This document shows, one piece after another, positions 1 through 5,296 of a DNA stretch of 10,197 nucleotides. Positions within the stretch are counted from its first letter, which is position 1. Each line of letters starts with the position of its first letter. The notes below the pieces were generated by a model that was given only the letters and a program-made list of their open reading frames with translations, had not been told where the DNA came from and ran no database searches. The position numbers and the translations under genes are program-made. Where the stretch lies: NCBI GenBank assembly GCA_964503335.1, contig CAZCZZ010000089.1, forward strand, positions 1 to 10,197, in the 5' to 3' direction. Origin of the DNA: CAZCZZ01 sp964503335. GTDB lineage: Bacteria > Verrucomicrobiota > Kiritimatiellia > CAIVKH01.

Positions 1-109
1 GATGAGGAACGAGCGTCTGGAATTGCTGCGCCACTTCAGTATAAAAATGGAGCAGCAGGGCAGCGATACCCGCTGCAAGAACCCCCGTTCGCACTCGAGA
101 TGCAGGCAT
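1..109 (-). CDS. N-terminus of unrecognised membrane-anchored or exported protein (partial)
   Basis: An open frame on the minus strand starts at an ATG at 109 and runs off the left edge after 36 codons without a stop. It reads MPASRVRTGVLAAGIAALLL and continues, a basic N-terminus followed by a hydrophobic stretch at about residues 9-22, as in a signal anchor or signal peptide. A good Shine-Dalgarno AGAGGA (forward bases 117-122) lies 7 nt upstream, which supports the start. I do not recognise the family. The gene lies in the ~320 bases that do not belong to the groEL locus, so it may come from a different genomic place than the rest of the window. It is too short for a firm call. Confidence 0.45.
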   Translation of the reverse strand, partial: MPASRVRTGVLAAGIAALLLHFYTEVAQQFQTLVPH

Positions 110-151
110 AAGCCAATCCTCTACCAGGAATTATCCACGTTCGTAGGTGGA

Positions 152-277
152 TCAATCAAGACACAGCTGCACCGTCTCAGTGCAGACCAGCGCGCCAAGA
201 GGACCGGTATCGAAAGCGGCAAGGACCGTCGGGAGCATAGCGGCAAAAATGCCGCAGGCGGACTTTTCAGCATTCCG
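152..277 (-). CDS. Possible C-terminal end of an unrecognised small protein
   Basis: The minus-strand frame is open from a TAG at 278-280 to a TGA at 152-154. An internal ATG at 238 would give 28 residues ending in VCTETVQLCLD. The composition (Leu/Ala/Val-rich with two late Cys) looks more protein-like than the opposite strand, and it ends 42 nt before the well-formed start at 109, as in an operon. It may be the tail of a longer gene cut off by the sequence junction near 280-320. No family is recognised, and it could be chance. Confidence 0.2.
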   Translation of the reverse strand, partial: RNAEKSACGIFAAMLPTVLAAFDTGPLGALVCTETVQLCLD

Positions 278-279
278 CT

Positions 280-320
280 AGTTCAATGTCTGCAAACTCC
301 CGGTCGAACGAGCGAGATTG
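280..320. other. Probable junction (chimeric join or rearrangement) truncating groEL
   Basis: From base 320 onward the + frame is clean GroEL (DAGGVAVINVGAATETEMKE). Immediately before it the same frame gives sequence with no GroEL character, although GroEL should continue upstream for about 380 residues of apical, intermediate and equatorial domain. The bases before the junction are better explained by minus-strand coding. Either two unrelated segments were joined in assembly, or a real recombination event removed the front of the gene. The exact breakpoint cannot be fixed from this sequence alone. Confidence 0.7.
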
Positions 321-832
321 ATGCGGGCGGCGTCGCGGTGATCAACGTCGGTGCAGCGACCGAGACCGAGATGAAGGAAAAGAAGGCCCGCGTCGAAGAC
401 GCGTTGCACGCAACCCGTGCGGCCGTGGAAGAGGGTATCGTCGCCGGTGGCGGCGTGGCTCTTATCCGCGCGCAGGCTTCCCTCGAAGACTTGAAGCTTT
501 CGGGTGACGAGGCGATCGGCGCCGAAATCGTCCGTCGCGCTTGCGAAGCCCCGCTCCGCCAGCTCGTGGACAACGCCGGCATCGAAGGTGCCATCGTCGT
601 TCAGGAAGTGAAGAAGTCCAAGGGCTCCAACGGCTACAACGTCGCGACGGGTGAGTACGTGGACATGGTCAAGGCCGGTATCATCGACCCGACCAAGGTC
701 ACGCGCTCAGCCTTGCAGAACGCCGCGAGCATCGCGGGTCTGCTCCTGACGACCGAGTGCATGGTGACGGAACTTCCTGAGAAGAAGGAAGCCGCTCCTG
801 CCATGCCCCCGGGCGGCGGAATGGACTACTAA
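320..832 (+). CDS. groEL: 60 kDa chaperonin GroEL, C-terminal third only
   Basis: GroEL forms the double-ring cytosolic folding chamber with GroES and uses ATP to encapsulate unfolded proteins. Visible here are the end of the intermediate domain, with KARVEDALHATRAAVEEG containing the Asp needed for ATP hydrolysis (D398 in E. coli; codon at 398-400 here). The C-terminal equatorial domain follows, with AGGGVAL, EAPLRQLVDNAG, DPTKVTRSALQNAASIAG and TTECMVTELPEKK. The tail ends PPGGGMDY, a short version of the usual Gly/Met-rich tail. About 170 residues remain of the normal ~545. The open frame runs back to base 2, with an ATG at 2-4, but residues before 320 are not GroEL, so no true start is present. 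The gene is followed by its own terminator. As it stands the product could not fold as a chaperonin subunit. An intact copy probably exists in the real genome if this is an assembly join. Confidence 0.93.
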   Translation, partial: DAGGVAVINVGAATETEMKEKKARVEDALHATRAAVEEGIVAGGGVALIRAQASLEDLKLSGDEAIGAEIVRRACEAPLRQLVDNAGIEGAIVVQEVKKSKGSNGYNVATGEYVDMVKAGIIDPTKVTRSALQNAASIAGLLLTTECMVTELPEKKEAAPAMPPGGGMDY

Positions 833-861
833 ATCCTTCTCGCGAAGGCATTAAGGAATGT

Positions 862-893
862 GGGCGCTCCGGCAACGGAGCGCCCGCTTCTTT
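862..893 (+). terminator. Rho-independent terminator of groEL
   Basis: A perfect 10-bp stem, GGGCGCTCCG (862-871) and CGGAGCGCCC (876-885), closes a GCAA tetraloop and is followed by the T-rich GCTTCTTT. It starts 29 nt after the groEL stop and fits the end of the groEL transcript. Confidence 0.85.
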
Positions 894-899
894 AGTATA

Positions 900-969
900 G
901 ACGCTGTAGTACCCGCTCCGTGAGCGGGGCGCTTTTTCCCCGATACGTCTCGCGGAGACGCTACTACAG
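900..969. repeat. REPIN-like inverted doublet of two hairpins
   Basis: Outer arms TGTAGTA (905-911) and TACTACA (962-968) are perfect inverted complements. Between them are two independent hairpins: CCCGCTC-CGT-GAGCGGG (912-928) and CGTCTC-GCG-GAGACG (946-960). Read from each outside edge, both halves have the layout TGTAGTA followed by a short GC hairpin, so the element is two REP-like units facing each other, as in a BIME/REPIN. The left arm is preceded by GACGCTGTAG (900-909), which recurs at 1293-1302. The T-run at 933-937 could also add termination. No REP-associated transposase gene is visible in the window. Confidence 0.6.
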
Positions 970-976
970 GCTTGAA

Positions 977-1005
977 TTGACAATAGCGGAGCGAAACCGC
1001 ACTAT
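977..1005 (+). promoter_or_regulatory. Candidate sigma70-type promoter for rpoZ
   Basis: A perfect -35 TTGACA (977-982) is followed after 17 bp by CACTAT (1000-1005) as a weak -10; the offset TATCTT (1003-1008) is an alternative with a long spacer. It lies just downstream of the hairpin doublet and about 35-60 nt ahead of the rpoZ start, leaving a leader with a Shine-Dalgarno. It fits an independently transcribed rpoZ after the groEL terminator. Confidence 0.45.
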
Positions 1006-1039
1006 CTTTGATTCGTCTTTTGAACCTGAGGAACCTGCG

Positions 1040-1285
1040 ATGAATACCACGTATTTGGATTTGGCCAAGGCTCGCATCGAGAATGTGCCGTTGTTGATCA
1101 ACATGGTCTCGCGCCGCGTGCGCCAGCTCAACCAGGGGCAGCGCCCTTTGGTCAAGCCGGATGACCATCACCAGTCGAACATGGACATCGCGCTGAAGGA
1201 AATCGCCGAAGGCAAGCTGGCCTCCGAAAGCACGTATACGCCGCCGGTCCGCTCGACGGCTGCGGATAACCTGATCACGTTGTAA
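1040..1285 (+). CDS. rpoZ: DNA-directed RNA polymerase subunit omega
   Basis: This encodes 81 residues. Omega is the small RNA polymerase subunit that clamps the C-terminal part of beta-prime and helps core assembly. Supporting motifs are YLDLAKARIENVPLLINMVS, matching the N-terminal helix region, then the conserved VSRRVRQLNQG (family R-x-A/V-RQL), PLV followed by a variable linker, and MDIALKEIAEGKL (family A-x-x-E-I-x-x-GK). The chosen ATG at 1040 has GAGGA (1028-1032) 7 nt upstream. The open frame extends further upstream but covers the hairpins and lacks family similarity. The gene sits between a candidate promoter and a strong terminator, so it is probably monocistronic. The histidine-containing linker PDDHHQSN and the C-terminal tail past GKL are not part of the core fold. 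Confidence 0.88.
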   Translation: MNTTYLDLAKARIENVPLLINMVSRRVRQLNQGQRPLVKPDDHHQSNMDIALKEIAEGKLASESTYTPPVRSTAADNLITL

Positions 1286-1290
1286 CGCTT

Positions 1291-1321
1291 TTGACGCTGT
1301 AGCCGGGGTCGCTGACCCCGG
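1291..1321. repeat. Single REP-like hairpin sharing the GACGCTGTAG tag
   Basis: GACGCTGTAG (1293-1302) is followed directly by a perfect 8-bp hairpin CCGGGGTC-GCT-GACCCCGG (1303-1321). The same ten-base tag precedes the left hairpin of the doublet at 900. The shared tag with different GC stems is typical of REP-type dispersed palindromes. It lies 7 nt past the rpoZ stop. Confidence 0.5.
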
Positions 1322-1337
1322 TTCGGCCGAGAGATTT

Positions 1338-1370
1338 AAGGCCGGCTTCCCTGAAGCCGGCCTTCTTTTT
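1338..1370 (+). terminator. Very strong Rho-independent terminator after rpoZ, abutting smpB
   Basis: A 12-bp perfect stem, AAGGCCGGCTTC (1338-1349) and GAAGCCGGCCTT (1353-1364), with a 3-nt loop is followed by CTTTTT. The T-tract ends at 1370 and the smpB start codon is at 1374, so the hairpin fills the place where an smpB leader would be. Confidence 0.85.
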
Positions 1371-1373
1371 GAA

Positions 1374-1859
1374 ATGAACGCACCCGCAGAAGAAAAGTCC
1401 GCGTTCAAGATCATCGCATCGAACCGGAAGGCCTCCCACGATTATCACATCGTGGAGAAGTTCGAAGCCGGCATTGAGCTCAAGGGGGCCGAGGTGAAAT
1501 CGATCCGCGAAGGCCGCGTCAGCCTCGGCGAAGCCTACGCCTCCATCGAGAACGGACAGATCGTCCTCTACCACCTGCACGTCCTCCCGTACGTCCACAG
1601 CCGTATCGCAGAGCATGATCCGATCCGTCCGAAGCGGCTCCTGATGCACAAGGACCAGATCCATCGCCTCGTCGGCCAGACCGCCGTGAAGGGTTTCACA
1701 GTCATCCCACTTAAGGTGTATCTGAAGAAGGGCTGGGTGAAGATCGAGTTGGGCCTGGCCAAGGGCAAGCTGGCGGAAGACAAGCGCGAGAGCATCAAGC
1801 GCAAGACCGCTGACCGCGAAGTTCAACGCATCATTTCGAGTCGTGTGAAGGGACGCTAA
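1374..1859 (+). CDS. smpB: SsrA-binding protein SmpB
   Basis: SmpB is a 161-residue cytosolic protein that binds the tRNA-like domain of tmRNA and brings it to stalled ribosomes for trans-translation. It shows the signature IIASNRKASHDYHIVEKFEAG near residues 13-33, then IELKGAEVKSIREGRVSL, PYVHSRIAEHDPIRPKRLLMHK, and a basic C-terminal part GLAKGKLAEDKRESIKRKTADREVQRI. That part corresponds to the tail that enters the decoding centre and mRNA channel. Family proteins more often read GKxxYDKR here; this one has KLAEDKR. The length is normal. The ATG at 1374 is the only sensible start before the conserved core. No Shine-Dalgarno is visible, because a terminator hairpin occupies the upstream 36 nt. 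No ssrA (tmRNA) gene was seen nearby. Confidence 0.95.
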   Translation: MNAPAEEKSAFKIIASNRKASHDYHIVEKFEAGIELKGAEVKSIREGRVSLGEAYASIENGQIVLYHLHVLPYVHSRIAEHDPIRPKRLLMHKDQIHRLVGQTAVKGFTVIPLKVYLKKGWVKIELGLAKGKLAEDKRESIKRKTADREVQRIISSRVKGR

Positions 1860-1875
1860 CCCGGGGGCTGACGTG

Positions 1876-1881
1876 TATAGT
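1876..1881 (+). promoter_or_regulatory. Candidate -10 box for leaderless transcription of the protease gene
   Basis: TATAGT at 1876-1881 matches the -10 consensus at five of six positions. It ends exactly 6 nt before the ATG at 1888, so transcription would begin at or next to the A of the start codon. No convincing -35 is seen at 16-18 bp upstream (ACGCTA region). No Shine-Dalgarno lies between the box and the ATG. Confidence 0.4.
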
Positions 1882-1887
1882 GTGGGC

Positions 1888-4023
1888 ATGCAAAGACTGC
1901 TGTGTCTTCTCCTTCTCTCTTTGTTTTCGTCACAGGCGATTGCCGTGCCCGCGAGACCGTCCGGCCCACGCGCAACGGCTGAACGGGCGATCGGCGCTCC
2001 TTATGTGCGACCCGTGCCGGTAGCTGACCCGCGTTTACCGCGACAGGTCCGGGTCCTTGATCGCATCGACCTCACGCGGGTCATCCAGGAGGACGCTAAG
2101 ATCTCGGAGGAGAAGGGCGGACGCCGTATCGGCGTACTGCGGAAGCTCGCCCCAATGCGCGTGGATGCCGGATCACAGAACTACTGGTCGATGCTGTCCG
2201 ACGGACGCCAGATTACGACGATTGAACTTGAAGCGCCGGGATCTGAGGGCATTCGCATTCATCTTGAAGACGTGCAGCTTCCGACCGGCTCACGCGTTGT
2301 GGTCTATGCCAGCGATGATCCGGCAGACGCATACGGACCCCACGAGGTCACGGCGGGAGAACTGTGGATCGAGACGGTCTTCAGTCCGAAGGTCTGCGTG
2401 GAGATCGTCATCCCGGCGGGGGCGTCAACCCGCGATGTGCAGGCACAGATCCGCGAGATCGCCCATATCTACACACCATGGAAAGCCCTCGTGCAGCCAA
2501 GGGTGGGCTCGTGTCACAACGATGTCATGTGCACACCGGCGTGGACAACTGCTGCAGCCGGCGTTGCCGGCATCGGATCCATCAGCCGCGACGGCTACAT
2601 CTTCTGCACGGGTTGCCTGCTCGCGGATAGCGATCCCGCAGCGCAGTTGAACTACTTCATGACGGCGAATCATTGCGTCACGACGCCGACTTCTGCCAAT
2701 ACGCTTGAGTTTTACTGGTTCTACCAGTCCGAAGGTTGCGGTGGCATTGTGCCCGCCCTGAATAGTGTGCCCCGCACAACGGGAGGCGCAGACTTTCTCA
2801 CTGGAATCAGTCGCTCACGGGGCACGGACTTTTCATTCCTGCGGATGCGCAATCCGCCACCGCCCGGTGTGATTTATGAGGCTTGGTCAGCCGCCACGCC
2901 GGCGAACGGGTCGTCGATCGCGAGCATCCATCATCCGGACGGCGACTACAAACGCATCAGTTTCGGCAGCTTGATGGGCCCGGCTACGCGGGACAGCTTC
3001 TGGTCCGTGCAGTGGTCCAGCGGCGTCACGGAACCGGGAAGCAGCGGCGGTCCGCTCTTCAACGAGAACAAGGAGTTCCTTGGTCAACTCTACGGCGGCA
3101 CATCGTACTGCGCCTTTCCGAACGGGCTGGATGAGTTTGGTCGCTTCGATCGCACGTTTCCCTTCGTACAGGCCTGGCTCCGTCCCGTCTCGCCGCAACT
3201 CCTGTTCTTCGAAGACCCGCGCGACTTCGACGGCGATGGCGAGAGCGATCGGGTCGTTCATCATGCGCCGGAAGCCAAGTGGTATCTGAACCGCTCGTCC
3301 CAAGGTTTCACAACAACAGTCTATGGCTATCCCGGCGTGGTGCCCTGTCCGGGCGACTACGACGGCGACGGACGAACAGATCTTTGCGTCTACCATCCGC
3401 CTTCGGGCACTTGGTACATCCAACAGAGCACAGCGGGATTTCGTCAGGTTCAGTTCGGCTATGTGGGCACGTTGCCTGTGGCGGCTGACTACGATGGCGA
3501 TGGGCGCACGGACATTGGGGTGTTCGACCCCGCGAATGGCGTGTGGTCCATCTTCCGCTCCACTGCGGGCTTCACGTCGACGCAGTTCGGCTATCCGGGC
3601 GTAGTTCCCGTGGCCTGCGATTTCGATGGCGACAACCGTGCGGATATCGCGGTGTTCGCGCCCGACACCGGTATCTGGCACGTGTTCCGCTCCACGCTGG
3701 GCTATCAAGCCACGCAGTTCGGCTACAGCACCGTGATTCCCGTGCCCGCGGACTACGACGCAGATGGACGACGCGATTTCGCGGTCTTCGATCCCGACCA
3801 GGCGCGCTGGTACATCTCCGCATCCACCGCGGGATTCTCCACGTTTGTGTTCGGCGCGCCGGGTGGAATTCCGCTGCCGCTTGATTACGATGGGGACGGG
3901 CGCGCCGATCCCGCGACGTACTATGCGACGAGTGGCTCGTGGTCGATCCGCGAGAGCGCGGGATCCGATCAGCTGTTCAACTTCGGCTGGTTCGAAGCGT
4001 TTCCGCCGGGCTTGAAGCCTTAA
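1888..4023 (+). CDS. Secreted lysyl-endopeptidase-type serine protease with six VCBS/FG-GAP-like repeats
   Basis: This is a 711-residue exported protein. The signal peptide is MQRLLCLLLLSLFSSQAIA. A propeptide-like region follows to about R205, then a chymotrypsin-fold domain resembling Achromobacter protease I (lysyl endopeptidase). The catalytic triad is H262 (TANHC), D314 (GTDFSF) and S386 (GSSGGPL). As in that enzyme, the mature domain would open with GSC..(D)VMC (C209, C215), and HHPDGDYKRIS and VTEPGSSGGPLF match closely. D415 in LDEFGRF aligns with the Asp that sets lysine specificity in the model enzyme (inference from remembered alignment). From residue 446 come six calcium-loop motifs (DxDGDGxxD type) at 446, 490, 534, 578, 622 and 666, probably a beta-propeller-like or adhesive C-terminus. 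The ATG at 1888 is chosen because it starts the signal peptide; a GTG at 1873 would add five residues without any motif. It probably degrades extracellular protein. Its 3' end is 4 nt from the convergent beta-helix gene. Confidence 0.87.
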   Translation: MQRLLCLLLLSLFSSQAIAVPARPSGPRATAERAIGAPYVRPVPVADPRLPRQVRVLDRIDLTRVIQEDAKISEEKGGRRIGVLRKLAPMRVDAGSQNYWSMLSDGRQITTIELEAPGSEGIRIHLEDVQLPTGSRVVVYASDDPADAYGPHEVTAGELWIETVFSPKVCVEIVIPAGASTRDVQAQIREIAHIYTPWKALVQPRVGSCHNDVMCTPAWTTAAAGVAGIGSISRDGYIFCTGCLLADSDPAAQLNYFMTANHCVTTPTSANTLEFYWFYQSEGCGGIVPALNSVPRTTGGADFLTGISRSRGTDFSFLRMRNPPPPGVIYEAWSAATPANGSSIASIHHPDGDYKRISFGSLMGPATRDSFWSVQWSSGVTEPGSSGGPLFNENKEFLGQLYGGTSYCAFPNGLDEFGRFDRTFPFVQAWLRPVSPQLLFFEDPRDFDGDGESDRVVHHAPEAKWYLNRSSQGFTTTVYGYPGVVPCPGDYDGDGRTDLCVYHPPSGTWYIQQSTAGFRQVQFGYVGTLPVAADYDGDGRTDIGVFDPANGVWSIFRSTAGFTSTQFGYPGVVPVACDFDGDNRADIAVFAPDTGIWHVFRSTLGYQATQFGYSTVIPVPADYDADGRRDFAVFDPDQARWYISASTAGFSTFVFGAPGGIPLPLDYDGDGRADPATYYATSGSWSIRESAGSDQLFNFGWFEAFPPGLKP
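3223..4014 (+). repeat. Six tandem 132-bp (44-residue) coding repeats
   Basis: The aspartate-rich loop starts at 3223, 3355, 3487, 3619, 3751 and 3883, exactly 132 bp apart each time. The unit reads roughly D-Y-D-G-D-G-R-x-D-x-x-V-F-x-P, a W-Y/x-I core, ST-x-G-F, and FGYPGVVPV-P-A. The DNA has diverged between units while length is strictly kept. This is how a structural repeat under selection behaves, rather than a recent slippage array. The third loop residue pattern varies (DGDN in unit 4, DADG in unit 5). Confidence 0.85.
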
Positions 4024-4027
4024 CGCC

Positions 4028-5245
4028 CTACCGCTGCATTACAATGCGGACGCGCGTTGTGCCCATTTCGGTCAGCTTCACGACTTCGCGGCCTGATGCA
4101 TCGGACTCAATGACCGCGCCCGGATTGGCTTCGACCACGTGGTAAGACGCGGGAATCTTCACCTCAATGCGGGTGAGATTGGTGACGCGGTCGAACGTGA
4201 GATTGCCTGTGTTGTCGAGTTTGTAGGATTCGGGGTGCACGAAGATCTTCTCGCAGACGAAACGATCAAGCTGCTTTTCCGTGATCTCCGGGTTGCTGAC
4301 ATCGATCGACGGGCGGTCGCCGAGCATCTTGAATGACGCGTTAAGGGCGGCGTCCGTGGTGCGGTCGTAGGCGTCGTACGTTTCGATCACCGTGTCGATG
4401 GTTGAAGCGCCGATGTTGAACGTGGCCCAGGGCATGAAGACGCCGAGGCCAAAGCGTCCGGGTGTCGCACCCAGGTCGTACACGACGCGTGACTGGATGG
4501 ACGCGGCTTCATCGTGTACGCGCCGCATCAGCTCAAGATAGGCTGCTGTGTTCTGTCCGACGGGGAGTTCGAAATCTTCCGTGGTCAGGTCCCGAATGAT
4601 GTCGCTCGCGTCGAGCGAACCGCCACGGATGGTTTCACCGCCACCGCTGAAGACGTTGTTCCGCAGGATGGCCTTGGCTTCTCCATCGAGCCTGATGCCG
4701 ATCCTGTTTCCGCTGAATACGTTGTCGGCGATCGTCGGGACGAGGTGCGGAATGACGTGAATACCCGTGACGTTCGATTCGATCACGTTGTTGATGATCA
4801 GCGGATTCGAGTTGAACGATGCGATGCCCGTTCCGCGATCCACGCTGCGGATGTGGTTGTTGGCGACAACCGCTGAGCCGCCTTCAAGCCGCAGGCCGAA
4901 TTGCTGGTAGCCCTCGAAAACACACTCAAACACGCCGATGAACTGTCCACCGTTATGTATTCCGTTCAAGGCGTTTCGCACAGTGAAGCCCACGATCCCC
5001 GCAAATTTGGCGGCGTGCACCGCGGTTCCCTGGCCTTGCCCGTCGATGATGGTCGTTTCCGCACCTGCGCCCACGAGCAGGACGCCATCCTTCAGCTTGA
5101 TCGGTCCTTTGTACTCACCCGCCGGCACATTGACGATATCGCCGGCCGTCGCGGCATTGATCGCCGCCTGCAGGTCGAAATCGGCGGCATGGGTGTGAGC
5201 GGTGAAAAGGACGGACGCAGCAAAGATGGAAAGGATGTGTTTCAT
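4028..5245 (-). CDS. Secreted right-handed parallel beta-helix protein (pectate-lyase/NosD-like fold)
   Basis: This encodes 405 residues. The signal peptide is MKHILSIFAASVLFTAHTHA, probably cut before ADFDLQ. Residues ~22-210 have the hallmarks of a right-handed beta-helix: LQAAINAATAGDIVNVPAGEY and GAGAETTIIDGQG at the front. PbH1-like coils follow, with Asn-rich turns such as VVANNHIRS, LIINNVIESN, TIADNVFSGN and ILRNNVFSGG. The C-terminal ~190 residues (from about DASDIIRDL) are not recognised. The fold is shared by carbohydrate lyases, hydrolases and NosD-type periplasmic proteins. I see no catalytic signature that would name a substrate, so only a periplasmic or extracellular, possibly polysaccharide-related, role is suggested. 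The ATG at 5245 has GAGGGA just upstream and a promoter inside ksgA. It converges with the protease gene. Confidence 0.75.
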   Translation of the reverse strand: MKHILSIFAASVLFTAHTHAADFDLQAAINAATAGDIVNVPAGEYKGPIKLKDGVLLVGAGAETTIIDGQGQGTAVHAAKFAGIVGFTVRNALNGIHNGGQFIGVFECVFEGYQQFGLRLEGGSAVVANNHIRSVDRGTGIASFNSNPLIINNVIESNVTGIHVIPHLVPTIADNVFSGNRIGIRLDGEAKAILRNNVFSGGGETIRGGSLDASDIIRDLTTEDFELPVGQNTAAYLELMRRVHDEAASIQSRVVYDLGATPGRFGLGVFMPWATFNIGASTIDTVIETYDAYDRTTDAALNASFKMLGDRPSIDVSNPEITEKQLDRFVCEKIFVHPESYKLDNTGNLTFDRVTNLTRIEVKIPASYHVVEANPGAVIESDASGREVVKLTEMGTTRVRIVMQR

Positions 5246-5266
5246 AGTTCCCTCGGACGTGCCCTT

Positions 5267-5296
5267 AAAATACCGCCGGAATCAGTGGTCCGTCAA
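5267..5296 (-). promoter_or_regulatory. Promoter of the beta-helix gene, overlapping the ksgA 3' end
   Basis: On the minus strand TTGACG (forward 5291-5296) is separated by 18 bp from TATTTT (forward 5267-5272). The -35 falls inside the last ksgA codons and the spacer covers its stop at 5282-5284. The predicted start leaves a leader of about 15-20 nt containing the GAGGGA ribosome site. Confidence 0.55.

Noticed and set aside
2..319. ATG at base 2 as the real start of a groEL fusion protein
   Set aside because: The stretch has no GroEL or other recognisable character, and the minus strand offers a better coding explanation. The open frame is probably accidental.
2887..3708. 273-residue open frame antisense to the protease and its repeats
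   Set aside because: It is a mirror of the GC-rich, periodic coding sequence on the other strand, with an Arg/Ala-rich composition and no motifs or start signals.
3223..4014. Regular 132-bp spacing as a CRISPR-like or satellite array
   Set aside because: The units are diverged, fully coding and explained by structural protein repeats. There are no identical repeats with unique spacers.
4031..4049. Small inverted repeat at the convergent protease/beta-helix ends as a shared terminator
   Set aside because: The stem is only about six base pairs with a wobble and no T-tract on either strand, and it lies within the last beta-helix codons.
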